In this document: in pieces, positions 54,341-63,814 of the stretch | Position numbering within the stretch: position 1 is the first letter of the stretch | Layout of the letters: every line of letters starts with the position of its first letter | Source of the DNA: Paraniabella defluvii | Lineage (GTDB): Bacteria; Bacteroidota; Bacteroidia; Chitinophagales; Chitinophagaceae | Assembly (NCBI GenBank): GCA_019316985.1 | Contig: CP079215.1 | Span: forward strand, 2,976,001-3,040,000 | Direction: 5' to 3' | Length of the DNA: 64,000 nucleotides | Translations under genes and position numbers: made by a program | Notes under the pieces: generated by a model | The model's database searches: none | What the model saw: the letters and a program-made list of their open reading frames with translations, nothing else | Told to the model about the DNA's origin: nothing

Positions 54341-54453
54341 GTGTGGTTGTTTGTTTTTTATTTTGACCCGATAAAAGTAGCGAATATCAGTGAGCTACAT
54401 GCTACACTACAACATGCAAGGCGGGTAAAGGTTAAAGGTTTGGAAAAAATAAG

Positions 54454-55351
54454 TTAGCGAAAAGAAGGATGGAACTGCTCCAGCGTTTGGCGTAAAAATT
54501 CTTTATCCAGGTGTGTGTAGATCTCGGTAGTAGTGATGCTTTCGTGTCCCAGCATTTCCTGTACAGCACGCAGGTTGGCTCCGCCTTCTATTAAATGCGT
54601 TGCAAACGAATGACGGAATGTATGCGGGGATACCGTTTTGCTGATCCCTGCTTTTTGAGCAAGGTCTTTAATGATCAGGAAGATCATAACACGGGTGAGT
54701 TTTTGCCCCGTTTGTTCAGGAACAGGATATCTTCATTGCCGGTTTTTACTGCAATATGATTGCGGATATTTTGCCGGTAAATATTGATATACTTAATAGC
54801 CGAGTCGCCAATAGGAACCAGCCGCTCCTTGTCGCCTTTGCCGGTTACACGAATATAGCCTACATCCAGGTATAGCTGTGAGATGCGTAGGTTAACCACT
54901 TCACTAACGCGCAAGCCACAGCTGTAAAGGGTTTCGAGTATGGCTTTATTGCGTCCACCCTCCGGTTTGCTCAAATCAACCTGTGCAATAATGTTGTCTA
55001 TTTCGGAGAAACTGAGTACATCCGGCAAGGTTCGCTTCGTTTTGGGCGCTTCCAGCAAAAGGGTAGGGTCTTCTGCTACGATATCTTCTAAAATACAATA
55101 TTTATAAAAGGCCCGGATGCCGGAAATGATGCGGGCCTGTGAAGTGGCAGTCATTTCCAAACCGCCGATCCACTGTATAAAAAACTGTAAGTCCTGCAGC
55201 GTGATGGCTGCAGGACTTTTTGTATATTTTCTATTTCGAGAAATTGCGTAAGCTTATCCAGGTCGCGCAAATACGCTTCCGTAGAATTATCAGAGAGCGA
55301 TTTTTCTAATTGCAGATAAACTTTAAATCCTCGTTTATAAGACTCCCACAT
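54454..55351 (-). CDS. xerD: Site-specific tyrosine recombinase XerD
   Basis: About 298 residues. XerD resolves chromosome dimers at dif with XerC or alone. The N-terminal SAM-like domain (YKRGFKVYLQLEKSLSDNST) precedes the catalytic domain with Arg in YSCGLRVSEVVNL, Lys in VTGKGDKERLVPI, HTFRHSFATHLIEGGANLR, LGHESITTTEIYTH (His and the Tyr nucleophile). Breaks are near 55205 and 54695. A lipoprotein gene ends 2 bp upstream, so both share a transcript. Confidence 0.94.
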
Positions 55352-55353
55352 TA

Positions 55354-56017
55354 TTATTTAAAAGAAAGCGGGTTATTGTGTACCACTTCTTTTTGTCAAC
55401 GTTGAGTTTAGCGTAAATATTGCTTTTGGTAATATTTACCGAGTCAATCAGGCGATGCACATTGTCATAGTCGATATCTGTAACCCCTGGTCTGTCAGTA
55501 ATTGTTTTGCTATCTGGCCGGTAGCCATATCTTCAACATAAATAAAGGTGTTGTCGTAGTATGCCGCGAGCCCTTCTTCTACTTTAAATTTAGGGTCGAA
55601 ATTGTTAATGGCGCTGGTGAATTTGGCGGTAGCGCCGGTTTTTTCAAATGGAAGTTTTAACAGGTAACCACGGCCGGTTGCGCAATCGTTAAACTTAACC
55701 CAGGCAAATTTACCGTCAACGATATTGCAGGTCAGGAATTGCTTCGAAGGCTTAACAGCGTTGGGTATGAATTCGCTGAAAATAATGTCCTTGATCACGC
55801 CCATGCCTCCTTTTTCCCAATGAATGGAGTCTATCTGGCAATCTTTGAAGCTAATACGAACAAAAGGTTTGCCAGGCGCTTCCGATTCAAATTTCATAGG
55901 CTCGGTAAGGCAGGTAGTGTCGGTACAAAAAGGTTGCGAAGAAGCTTCTTTTCCACCATCTTTACAGCTGATCAGGGCCATGGTGGCGGCAATGCAGGCA
56001 ATGCTTAAAAATTTCAT
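55354..56017 (-). CDS. Hypothetical lipoprotein upstream of xerD
   Basis: About 220 residues. The N-terminus MKFLSIACIAATMALISCKD has a lipobox (LISC). The mature part has four Cys and segments RISFKDCQIDSIHWEKGG and FTSAINNFDPKFKVEEGLAA. Two short runs near 55487 and 55392 must be corrected to reach the end VVHNNPLSFK at 55354. I do not recognise the family. It ends 2 bp ahead of xerD. Confidence 0.7.
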
Positions 56018-56120
56018 GTTTTTGCGTTTATTATTGAGTGGGTTTCAAAGGAAACAAACCTACATAAAATTTCATTCAAACACAACACAATAGGGTGTTT
56101 TCTCGGCACCCGGCCGGGGT

Positions 56121-56476
56121 TTAAAGAAACACATCTTCCAGCAGGAAATACTCGGGCGGGCCATTCTTTTGAAAAGTAATCGATAATATGTCATACTGGA
56201 TCCATCGGTGGCCGGGATTTAAATAGAGGTATTCATCTGCAGCATTTTTCAGAAACCCGAATTTCTTTTTGGTTACGCTTTCTTCGGGATGACCGTAAAG
56301 TGCAGAGCTGCGGGTTTTTACTTCAATAAAATGCAGCTTTTTCCCTTTACTGGCAATGATATCAATTTCATAATAGGAGTGGCGCCAGTTTTTGCAAACA
56401 ATAGTGTAACCTTTGCCTTCAAGAAAAGCAGCAGCGAGGATTCTCCATTTTTGCCGATGTCGTTATGAATAGCCAT
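56121..56476 (-). CDS. YraN-family (UPF0102) endonuclease-like protein
   Basis: About 118 residues, restriction endonuclease-like fold of unknown substrate. MAIHNDIGKNGE starts it, then AAAFLEGKGYTIVCKNWRHS, YYEIDIIASKGKKLHFIEVK (D...ExK catalytic signature) and TRSSALYGHPEESV. A base is missing near 56441, which hides the N-terminus in another frame. It is divergent from manA, with about 34 bp between starts. Confidence 0.85.
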
Positions 56477-56510
56477 GCTTATCTTTACCTGAATTTACTA
56501 CAATATTTCT

Positions 56511-57716
56511 ATGCAACAATTAGCGTCTTTAACCGGAAGTATTAAACATTATGATTGGGGTGGAACTTCTTATATTCCATCATTATTGCAGATTGAAAAT
56601 CCTAACCTGGAGCCATTTGCCGAATATTGGCTGGGTGTGCATCCACAGGCAGATTGTAAATTAACCCTTACCGATGAAACGCAGGTATTATTGAGAGATT
56701 ATATTGAAAAAGATCCTTCAGGGGCTTTAGGAGCGGCAGTACTAAAAAGGTTTGGAAATCTCCCTTACCTTTTAAAAGTACTGGATGTAAAAGATATGCT
56801 GTCTATACAGGTACATCCGTCAAAAAAGGAGGCTGCTATCGATTTTGAAAAAGAAAACCAGGCCGGGGTGCCGCTGTCGGCGCCCGACAGGAATTACAAA
56901 GATGCGAATCATAAGCCGGAGCTAATGGTAGCCATGAGCGAGTTTTACCTTTTACACGGATTTAAGCCTGAAGAAGCGCTTTTGGCAATACTGGATCAAG
57001 TAAAGGAGCTTAAAAAGTTTAAAGCGATTTTTAAGAAAAAAGGTTATGCCGGCTTGTATAAATCGGCGATGGAAATGCCGCAGGAAGAAGTAAATACTTT
57101 ATTACAGCCGCTGCTGGCGCGCATTATACCTTTGTACCAGAATAACCAGCTTGAAAAATCCGATGAGAATTTCTGGGCTGCCAGGGCTGCCTTAACATTT
57201 GGCAGGCCGGGAGTTATTGACCGGGGTATATTTTTCGGTGTATTTTTTCAATCTAGTTCATTTAACAACGGGGAAGCCATATTCCAGGATGCCGGTGTGC
57301 CGCATGCTTACCTTGAAGGGCAGAACGTGGAAATTATGGCCAGCAGCGATAATGTGCTGCGCGGCGGGCTTACAACAAAGCATATCGATACTGTGGAGTT
57401 GTTAAAGCACACCCGTTGTGAAGCAACACATCCTAAAATACTGAAACCGGCAAAAGGAAAATTGGTTCAATCGTACAAAGCGCCTGTTAAAGATTTTACC
57501 CTGAACTCTTACCAGCTGAAGAAAGGCGAATCTATTACAATAGATATTGCTACCGCTGAAATATTTTTATTGATGCAGGGAAAAGTTACCCTGCAGTCGA
57601 AGAAAATTAAAGTGGCATTAGTCCAACCCGATATAACGGCGGCAGCTTTCGCCGGAGCAACGGTAACCGTAAAAGCACAGGAAGACTCCTGGCTGTTTAA
57701 GGCTGCGGCTCGTTAG
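56511..57716 (+). CDS. manA: Mannose-6-phosphate isomerase, class I
   Basis: ManA (EC 5.3.1.8) converts fructose-6-phosphate and mannose-6-phosphate; 401 residues with an intact frame. KHYDWGGTSYIPSLL opens the chain. Zinc ligands are in SIQVHPSKKEA and NHKPELMVAMSEF, then DAGVPHAYLEGQNVEIMASS with NVLRGGLTTKHID, the classic type I signature. The C-terminal beta-domain includes FTLNSYQLKKGESITIDI. Its stop codon overlaps that of the convergent BamE-like gene by three bases. Confidence 0.95.
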   Translation: MQQLASLTGSIKHYDWGGTSYIPSLLQIENPNLEPFAEYWLGVHPQADCKLTLTDETQVLLRDYIEKDPSGALGAAVLKRFGNLPYLLKVLDVKDMLSIQVHPSKKEAAIDFEKENQAGVPLSAPDRNYKDANHKPELMVAMSEFYLLHGFKPEEALLAILDQVKELKKFKAIFKKKGYAGLYKSAMEMPQEEVNTLLQPLLARIIPLYQNNQLEKSDENFWAARAALTFGRPGVIDRGIFFGVFFQSSSFNNGEAIFQDAGVPHAYLEGQNVEIMASSDNVLRGGLTTKHIDTVELLKHTRCEATHPKILKPAKGKLVQSYKAPVKDFTLNSYQLKKGESITIDIATAEIFLLMQGKVTLQSKKIKVALVQPDITAAAFAGATVTVKAQEDSWLFKAAAR

Positions 57717-58022
57717 CGTGATCTCTTTGAGCAGGTAAGGGGGGGAGATGTCAACGAAATAAGCTTGTCGTCCTTGAATTCGAGGTAATGCACTTCGTAA
57801 GGGTTCCCTAAAATGAATTTTATATACTGGAAGCGTTCAATAACCTCATTGTAGTTATTGGTAAAGAACTCGGTTTGGTAAGGCTTCCCTAAATGTTCTA
57901 TTACTTCTTTTTGCTCATACCTGCTTTCACTTTAGTTGTGTCAAATGCTTTTTTGATATTGAACATGATATAAGCGAAAAAACAGTAAGTGTTAGTAATA
58001 CGGCAACTATCAACTTTTTCAT
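57713..58022 (-). CDS. BamE/SmpA-like small lipoprotein
   Basis: About 103 residues, hidden because two frame breaks (near 57933 and 57913) leave no long open frame. The start at 58022 gives KKLIVAVLLTLTVFSLISCS with a lipobox. The core KAGMSKKEVIEHLGKPYQTE is the SmpA/OmlA (BamE) signature. IKFILGNPYEVHYLEFKDDK follows. In proteobacteria BamE belongs to the Bam complex; many Bacteroidota relatives have unknown roles. Its end overlaps manA. Confidence 0.75.
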
Positions 58023-58108
58023 AGTGTGAGAATATTTGCTATGATGATGTTGCAAGATGGTATTAAGTTGCACTAAATACTATCTTTATTATTCCTAATA
58101 AAGTATTA

Positions 58109-58764
58109 ATGGATGACAAAAAAGAACGATACGAGTTTGTAGTGGATTATTTTTCGGTTCATATGCCCGAGCCTGAAACGGAATTAGTGTACGACAATCC
58201 TTACCAGTTGCTGGTGGCCGTTATTTTATCCGCGCAATGCACTGATAAAAGGGTTAACCTGACCACGCCGTTTATTTTCGAAAAGTATCCTGATGTCAAA
58301 AGTTTGAGTAAGGCTACAGCCGAGGAAGTATTTCCCCTTATAAAGAGTATTTCCTACCCCAATAATAAGAGTAAACACCTGGTAGGGATGGCGCAAAAAG
58401 TGGAAAGTGATTTTAATGGTGAAATACCCATGACGGTTAACGAGCTCGTAACCCTACCGGGGTAGGGCGTAAAACGGCTAATGTAATCACTTCGGTGGTA
58501 GAAAAGCAGCCCAATATGGCGGTTGATACGCACGTATTCCGTGTAAGCAAGAGAATAGGCCTGGTATCGCAAAAAGCCTCCACACCCCTGGCTGTAGAAA
58601 AAGAGCTGGTCAAGAATATTGATCCTTCATTGATTCATAAAGCCCACCATTGGCTGATCCTGCACGGGCGGTACACCTGTATCGCCAGAAATCCTAAATG
58701 CCGGGAATGCGGTTTACAACAAGCCTGCCAGTGGTTTCAGAAAAACCAGTTTGCATTATATTGA
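58109..58764 (+). CDS. nth: Endonuclease III
   Basis: DNA glycosylase/AP lyase for oxidised pyrimidines in base-excision repair; about 219 residues. LVAVILSAQCTDKRVN starts the HhH-GPD domain. The helix-hairpin-helix with the catalytic Lys is LPGVGRKTANVITS, restored after a break near 58461. The catalytic Asp is in MAVDTHVFRVSKRIGL. The [4Fe-4S] ligands are spaced C-x6-C-x2-C-x5-C in CIARNPKCRECGLQQAC. Confidence 0.96.
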
Positions 58765-59288
58765 AAGTTGTAACGCAAACCGCTGGGGTCTCAAACCACG
58801 AGAGATTTTACCGGTTTTCTCCTTCCGGGGTGAGCTGGCTGCTTTATAAAGAACATCATAAAACTGACCTTAATATTCCTGGTGATATTGCGATAGCTGG
58901 TTGATGAGGTAGAGAACAGACTATACTTTGACCCCAATACTGTTTGACGGTGCAGGAAGTAAGTAATATCAGAGGTGAACACTGGTCCGTAAGCAATATC
59001 TTTAAATTGTTATTTGGCAGGCTTCTTCCCGATCCGGTAAGCATAACCTGGCACGGCACCCTTAAAACGGAAACTATGATCTTCCCCGGTATTTGCCTCT
59101 GCTATGGAGAGGGCTTTAACTAACCGCGGATAGCAATAATACAGCTCTGGCATGTTTGCATCTTGAAGTGGATATCAACTGTTAATATACCGGTTCTTTT
59201 TAACAATCTGTAAGCAGGCGCCGGGTCATACGTAATAGTGATTGATAGAGTGTTTTATTATGGCTTACTTTTTGTCTTTAAGTAAGTT
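58765..59288 (-). pseudogene. Possible minus-strand coding remnant between nth and the amidohydrolase
   Basis: A 524-bp stretch without a clear gene. On the minus strand two protein-like pieces remain. One near 59255-59013 includes AYRLLKRTGILTVDIHF, LVKALSIAEANTGEDHSF and a terminal GYAYRIGKKPAK. Another near 58985-58790 includes FTSDITYFLHRQTVLGS, with barrel-strand character. Neither is recognised, and no start codon joins them in one frame. It may be a genuine gene broken by several base losses, or a decayed one. Confidence 0.3.
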
Positions 59289-60064
59289 ATGAACGATTTT
59301 ACTATTGTAAACAGGGGTACTCCTATACTGGCTTTTGCCTTGCACGATGGCCATTGGATAGATGAGTCCCTGCGGGAATATCTTTTGTTAGATGAACAGG
59401 GCAGGGCAAGGGAAGAAGATCCTTACACAGGGTACATGATAGCCGGTCTTCCTGTAACTACTGTTACGGTTCATACTTCGCGTTTCCAGCTCGACCTGAA
59501 CCGGGTAAAAGATAAGTCGGTTTATGCGAAGCCGGAAGATGCCTGGGGCCTGAATGTCTGGAATGAACTGCCACATGCGGCAATTAAAGCATTGCATACA
59601 CGTTATGACGCATTCTATACCAATGTCCGGCTTTTAATTGAAGAGGCCATAAAGGAGCACGGCCGCTTTTGTATACTCGATGTACATTCCTATAATCATC
59701 GCCGGGAAAGTCCTTTTAAAGAGGCTGATAAAGAAACACACCGGAAATTAACCTGGGAACCTTTTATAATAATGAGAAATGGTTCGGCCTGTGCGATAGC
59801 TACAATAGTTTCCTTTCTGGATCTGTGATATCAGGTCGGCAAACGGACGCCCGCCAGAATATTATTTTTAAAGGAGGTGCTTTTGCACAATGGGCGGCAG
59901 AGCAGTTTGGAGACTATGGAGCTATACTTTCAATAGAATTTAAGAAAACATTCATGAACGAGTGGACGGGCATCGCTGATATTGCCCATGTCAATCAATT
60001 AAAAGAATTGCTCATGCTATCGGTAAGCTTTTTGCAAAAAGAAATACAGAACAACCCCGTATAG
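59289..60064 (+). CDS. N-formylglutamate amidohydrolase family protein
   Basis: About 258 residues of the FGase/HutG-like zinc amidohydrolase family. LAFALHDGHWIDESLREYLL, DLNRVKDKSVY and the metal-site region FCILDVHSYNHRRESPF are visible; FKKTFMNEWTGIADIAHVNQ is near the end. A G/C run near 59740 is one base short. Classic members release glutamate from formylglutamate, but no histidine-degradation genes are near. Instead it opens an operon with a DUF1704 peptidase-like gene 3 bp downstream. Confidence 0.88.
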
Positions 60065-60067
60065 CTA

Positions 60068-61909
60068 ATGACGGAAACTAATCAGAAAATATTAAACCTG
60101 CAGGATAAGCTTAAAAAATCGGAGCCTATTCATATTACGCTGCCGGGAAACGGCCTCCTTAAAATTGAAAAGCCGGTTCCGTTTCTGCTGGTATACCGGT
60201 TAGGAGAAGGCAAGGATTATTTTCCTAATCGTTTAGGCCGTACAGAATCGGCCTACCTGATCGCAGAAAATGATGCCGATGGACTTATGCAGAAAATTAT
60301 TCAAACTGTGAGTAATTTATTCGCCGAAAGGTTTAACGGCTTTTTAATTGTAGAAACATGGCTCTCTCCGAAAGTATACCAATCGCCCTTTACCATCTAC
60401 ATCAGCCAGAAAAGGGCAATTGATACAGCGCGAAAGCTGGATGCAGAGCTAAATAAAATACCCATACCGTCATGGGGTAAAACCTCAATAATAAAGAAGC
60501 AACAGCAGCCCGCTGCCCCGGCCGGTATGCAGCCTTTGCTTAAAAAGGAATACGTCGAAAAGCAGGGGATCACCTTTATAGGATTGGAGATAGCGCCGGT
60601 ATATGTAAACGAAGTTACCGGTAAGCCTTACCCTTGTTTTTAAGAGAGCTGAGAGCCAGCTACAGTAAAGCGTTGCGTAAAAGCTTTTTGAGTTTATACG
60701 GTTGCAAACATCTTTTATAGCCTCGCATTTCCAGATGCTGGGCACTACTATTATAGATGACAAAGCGAGAGAGATAGACCGGGAGCTGGCAGCTTATACC
60801 AAGCTATTCGATTTTCTGATGCTGGTAACACCTGTTAATGCTGATGCAGCCTGGGAAGATTTTAAGAAAGCCAATTACGCTAAAAACCCAACGTTTCATT
60901 ACCGGCCGATGCCGGTAGATCCTGAGTTGATCAAAAGAAAAATATATAACCTGCCAATTGAAGACATAACGGATCCTACCATTGCCTTTTTGTTCAGGGA
61001 TAAAAGAAAGGAGATTGACCGCATGCTGAATATGATGCAGGAACGAGAGAAGCATGATTTCCTGTTGAGTAGTTTGCAGTTGTTCGGCCGGTTAGCGAAC
61101 AACTGCTGGATGTTGCAAAAGCATTGCTGGTAGCGGTAGATGCCGGAAATGAAGCTGCCGGCGAAGCGAAAAGATTAACCGCAGCAGAGTTTGCCTTGCT
61201 CGCCCAAAAAGAACTGAAATGGTTGCGGGCGCAGGATAGCAGCATCTCATCTAATGTTCGTATTGCAGAAGATGTAGAAGGAATACTGGTTTCAAAAGGG
61301 GTATTAAATATTAACTCTGGATTTGGCATTTCAAAAAAAAAGAGCGCAGGCCCTTCTACAACACGAAATTGGCACACATGTAGTTACTTATTACAATGGA
61401 AAAGCCCAGCCGCTTGAATTATTTTCGATAGGTGTGCCGGGTTATGAAGAGCTACAGGAGGGACTTGCTGTTTTGGCGGAGTATATGACCGGCGGCCTTA
61501 CCGCCAGCCGCATGCGTACCTTAGCGGCCCGTGTAGTAGCTGTACAGGAAATGATCAGCGGTAAATCGTTTGTAGATACTTTTAACCTGCTCTCTGATAA
61601 GTATGGATTCGCTCCCCATTCTGCCTTTAATATTTGTATGCGGGTGTATAGGGGCGGCGGGCTTACCAAGGACGCCGTGTATTTAAAAGGCTTCCTGAAC
61701 ATTATCGATTATATTAAGAAGGGGAAAGACCTGAAGCATTTGTTAGTTGGCAAGATCAGGGAAGATTATCTGCCTGTAGTGCAGGAGCTGATACATCGTA
61801 ATATTCTTTTAGAAGCGCCTGTAACGCCCCGCTTTCTACAGGAGATTTTCTTGCAAAACTTGAAGAGATCAAGAAGGAAGGCAACATTTTTAAAATGATT
61901 CAACAATAA
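60068..61909 (+). CDS. DUF1704/QEGLA-motif zinc-peptidase-like protein
   Basis: About 612 residues, TIGR02421-like ('flavohemoglobin expression-modulating QEGLA motif protein'). The family includes the eukaryotic tubulin carboxypeptidase MATCAP. The zincin motif LQHEIGTHVV (HExxxH) is at 61362-61379 and YEELQEGLAVLAEYM (QEGLA) at 61455-61469, with the Glu as third ligand. Breaks lie near 60645, 60698, 61097, 61340 and 61855. N-terminal FYANAERIDR-type sequence is not seen; the first 190 residues are a less conserved region. Predicted to remove a terminal residue from a peptide or small amide. Flanked by an amidohydrolase and an ATP-grasp gene. Confidence 0.87.
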
Positions 61910-61920
61910 AAAACTATATA

Positions 61921-62901
61921 TGCGCATAGGTTTTGTTATTAACGACTACGACCGTGAAGAACCCTATTTCACCACTACCAGGCTGGCCCTGCAGGCCCTG
62001 CAGATGGGACACGACGTGTATTACATCGCAGTACAGGACTTTAGCTATACCGCTTCGGAGCAAATGGGAGCTCATGCAAAAAAGGCACCCGCAAAAAAGT
62101 TCAGGAGTCCTAAAATATTTATGGAAACCGTGTTTAAAGAGGGAAGAAACTTATAGAGTCGAAGGATCTCGACGTGTTGATGTTGCGGAACGATCCGTCT
62201 GCTGACCTGGACGACCGGCCCTGGGCACAATACGCAGGAATCGTATTTGGCCAGTTAGCCAAAAAACGGTGTATTGGTGTTAAACAATCCGGATACGTTG
62301 GCAAAAGCAACCAACAAAATGTATTTTCAATATTTCCCCCAGGTTATCAGGCCCGAAACGATAATTACCAGGAGTATCGGAGAAATTAAAAACTTTTATG
62401 CCGCTCATAAAAAGAATATTGTTTTAAAGCCACTCCAAGGCTCCGGAGGTAAGAACGTGTTCCTGGTAAACGAGCAAAATAAGAATCTGAACCAGATCGT
62501 TGATGCTATTGGCAGGGACGGTTATATTGTTGCGCAGGAGTATTTACCCAAAGCCAGCAAGGGTGATATAAGGCTGTTCCTGTTGAACGGAAAACCCATA
62601 GAAATTGATGGGAAAGTGGCTGCCATACACCGTACGCAGGCTGGTGGAGATATCCGCAGCAATATTCACCAGGGAGGCTCTGTGTCACAGGCAAAAATAA
62701 CCAGGAAGATATTTGATATTGTTGATGCTGTAAGCCACAAGCTCGTAAAGGACGGAATGTTTCTGGTGGGGCTGGATATAGTTGGCGATAAGGTAATGGA
62801 AGTAAATGTATTCAGCCGGGGGTATGGGCCATGCCTGTCGCCTGAATGATGTTAATTATTTTGAAGAAGTGATCAGGGCTATCGAGCTGGAATTGGATTA
62901 G
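61921..62901 (+). CDS. RimK/GshB-like ATP-grasp ligase
   Basis: About 326 residues. Pre-ATP-grasp fold MRIGFVINDYDREEPYFTTT, then DVLMLRNDPSADLDDRPWAQ and, in the ATP-grasp domain, IVLKPLQGSGGKNVFLV, YIVAQEYLPKASKGDIRLFL and LVGLDIVGDKVMEVNVFSRG (metal-binding Glu and Asn). Family members join a carboxylate to an amine with ATP (glutathione, poly-glutamate, peptide tails). Closest in pattern to glutathione synthetase, but no gamma-glutamylcysteine ligase is near. Breaks near 62153, 62266 and 62823. Last gene of the operon; its end overlaps the convergent gene by 23 bp. Confidence 0.88.
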
Positions 62902-63795
62902 AAACTGCCGACACGGCTTCAAGCCTGGCTAATTTAAATTTGGAAATATTTTCCTGCCTTTTTGCTTTGCAGGTTAACAGGTGGGGATAGTCAATCTTTA
63001 CTCTTTCCAGATCCATAATATAATGACCATTGTTGCTGGTAGTTACATCTACCTCGTAATGATCTCCCTCGTGTTTTAATAAATGGGTATGGATTTCAAA
63101 GTCTATATCATAATTCTGCAGGTACTCACGCAAATGACACTCTATGGCCTGCTCGTAAAAAGACCGCCGCGATACTCCCTGAACTTATTCTTGTAAATTT
63201 TACGCAAAAGGGTTCTTACCATAATATGGCCCACATCTTCCACGGCTACATGCCCATAATAAATACCAAAAGGCATAGCAATTACGTTGGCTGCAAAGCG
63301 ATCGCCACCCACATGGGTACATTCCCACACATTTACATCGGCGTTGAAAGATTCAAAAATTTAAATACCGGGAAGCCGAACTTTGCACAGCACTTATCTT
63401 TTTTCCGTTAGTGCAGATTACGAAAAAGGATCGGTTTGCCATTGGGTAGCAGCCGAACTGATGTAATCGGATAGCCTGATAGAACTGACTTGATCAACGG
63501 TGGTTTGAATAGTAAAATACCGGCCGGCTTTGCTGTCTACAAAGGATATTTTACAATCTTTAAAATTAGTTTTTTTATTACGGATGAGTAATACTCTTGC
63601 CGCGCAAACTTTTGGCTAGTTGCTGAATCTCTCTTAACCAATCTTTATTGAAATGTGCTTCGATTATTTTTTTCGGGAAAGGGGTTAGCATGTTCAATTA
63701 AGATAAATGCACCGGCATTGGCTGCAGTGCCGGCTAACTGTTCTTTAAAATACCTCGACGCGGCACTGCAGAAAAATACCTCTTTTTTAATATCG
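62879..63795 (-). CDS. Sucrase/ferredoxin-like protein
   Basis: About 305 residues of the Suc_Fer-like thioredoxin-fold family, which binds a [2Fe-2S] cluster in known members. FFCSAASRYFKEQLAGT opens the chain; CTNGKKDKCCAKFGFPVF is the first cluster-region motif, WECTHVGGDRFAANVIAMPF the second. The remaining C-terminal part is AEYLQNYDIDFEIHTHLLKH. Breaks near 63690, 63410, 63360 and 63165. The start is uncertain (TTG near 63795). Convergent with the ATP-grasp gene. Confidence 0.78.
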
Positions 63796-63814
63796 TTGTC
63801 CAAATAATAATACT

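Noticed and set aside
59289..60064. Histidine-utilisation role of the N-formylglutamate amidohydrolase
   Set aside because: No hutH, hutU or hutI is nearby; the neighbours are DUF1704 and ATP-grasp genes.
685..62901. Broken genes as pseudogenes or programmed frameshifts
   Set aside because: Breaks sit at ordinary homopolymers in essential and accessory genes alike, both sides keep conserved protein sequence, and no slippery-site-plus-structure pattern recurs. Sequencing error is simpler.
61921..62901. Glutathione synthetase (gshB)
   Set aside because: The fold fits, but no gamma-glutamylcysteine ligase is present and the operon partners point to another carboxylate-amine ligation.
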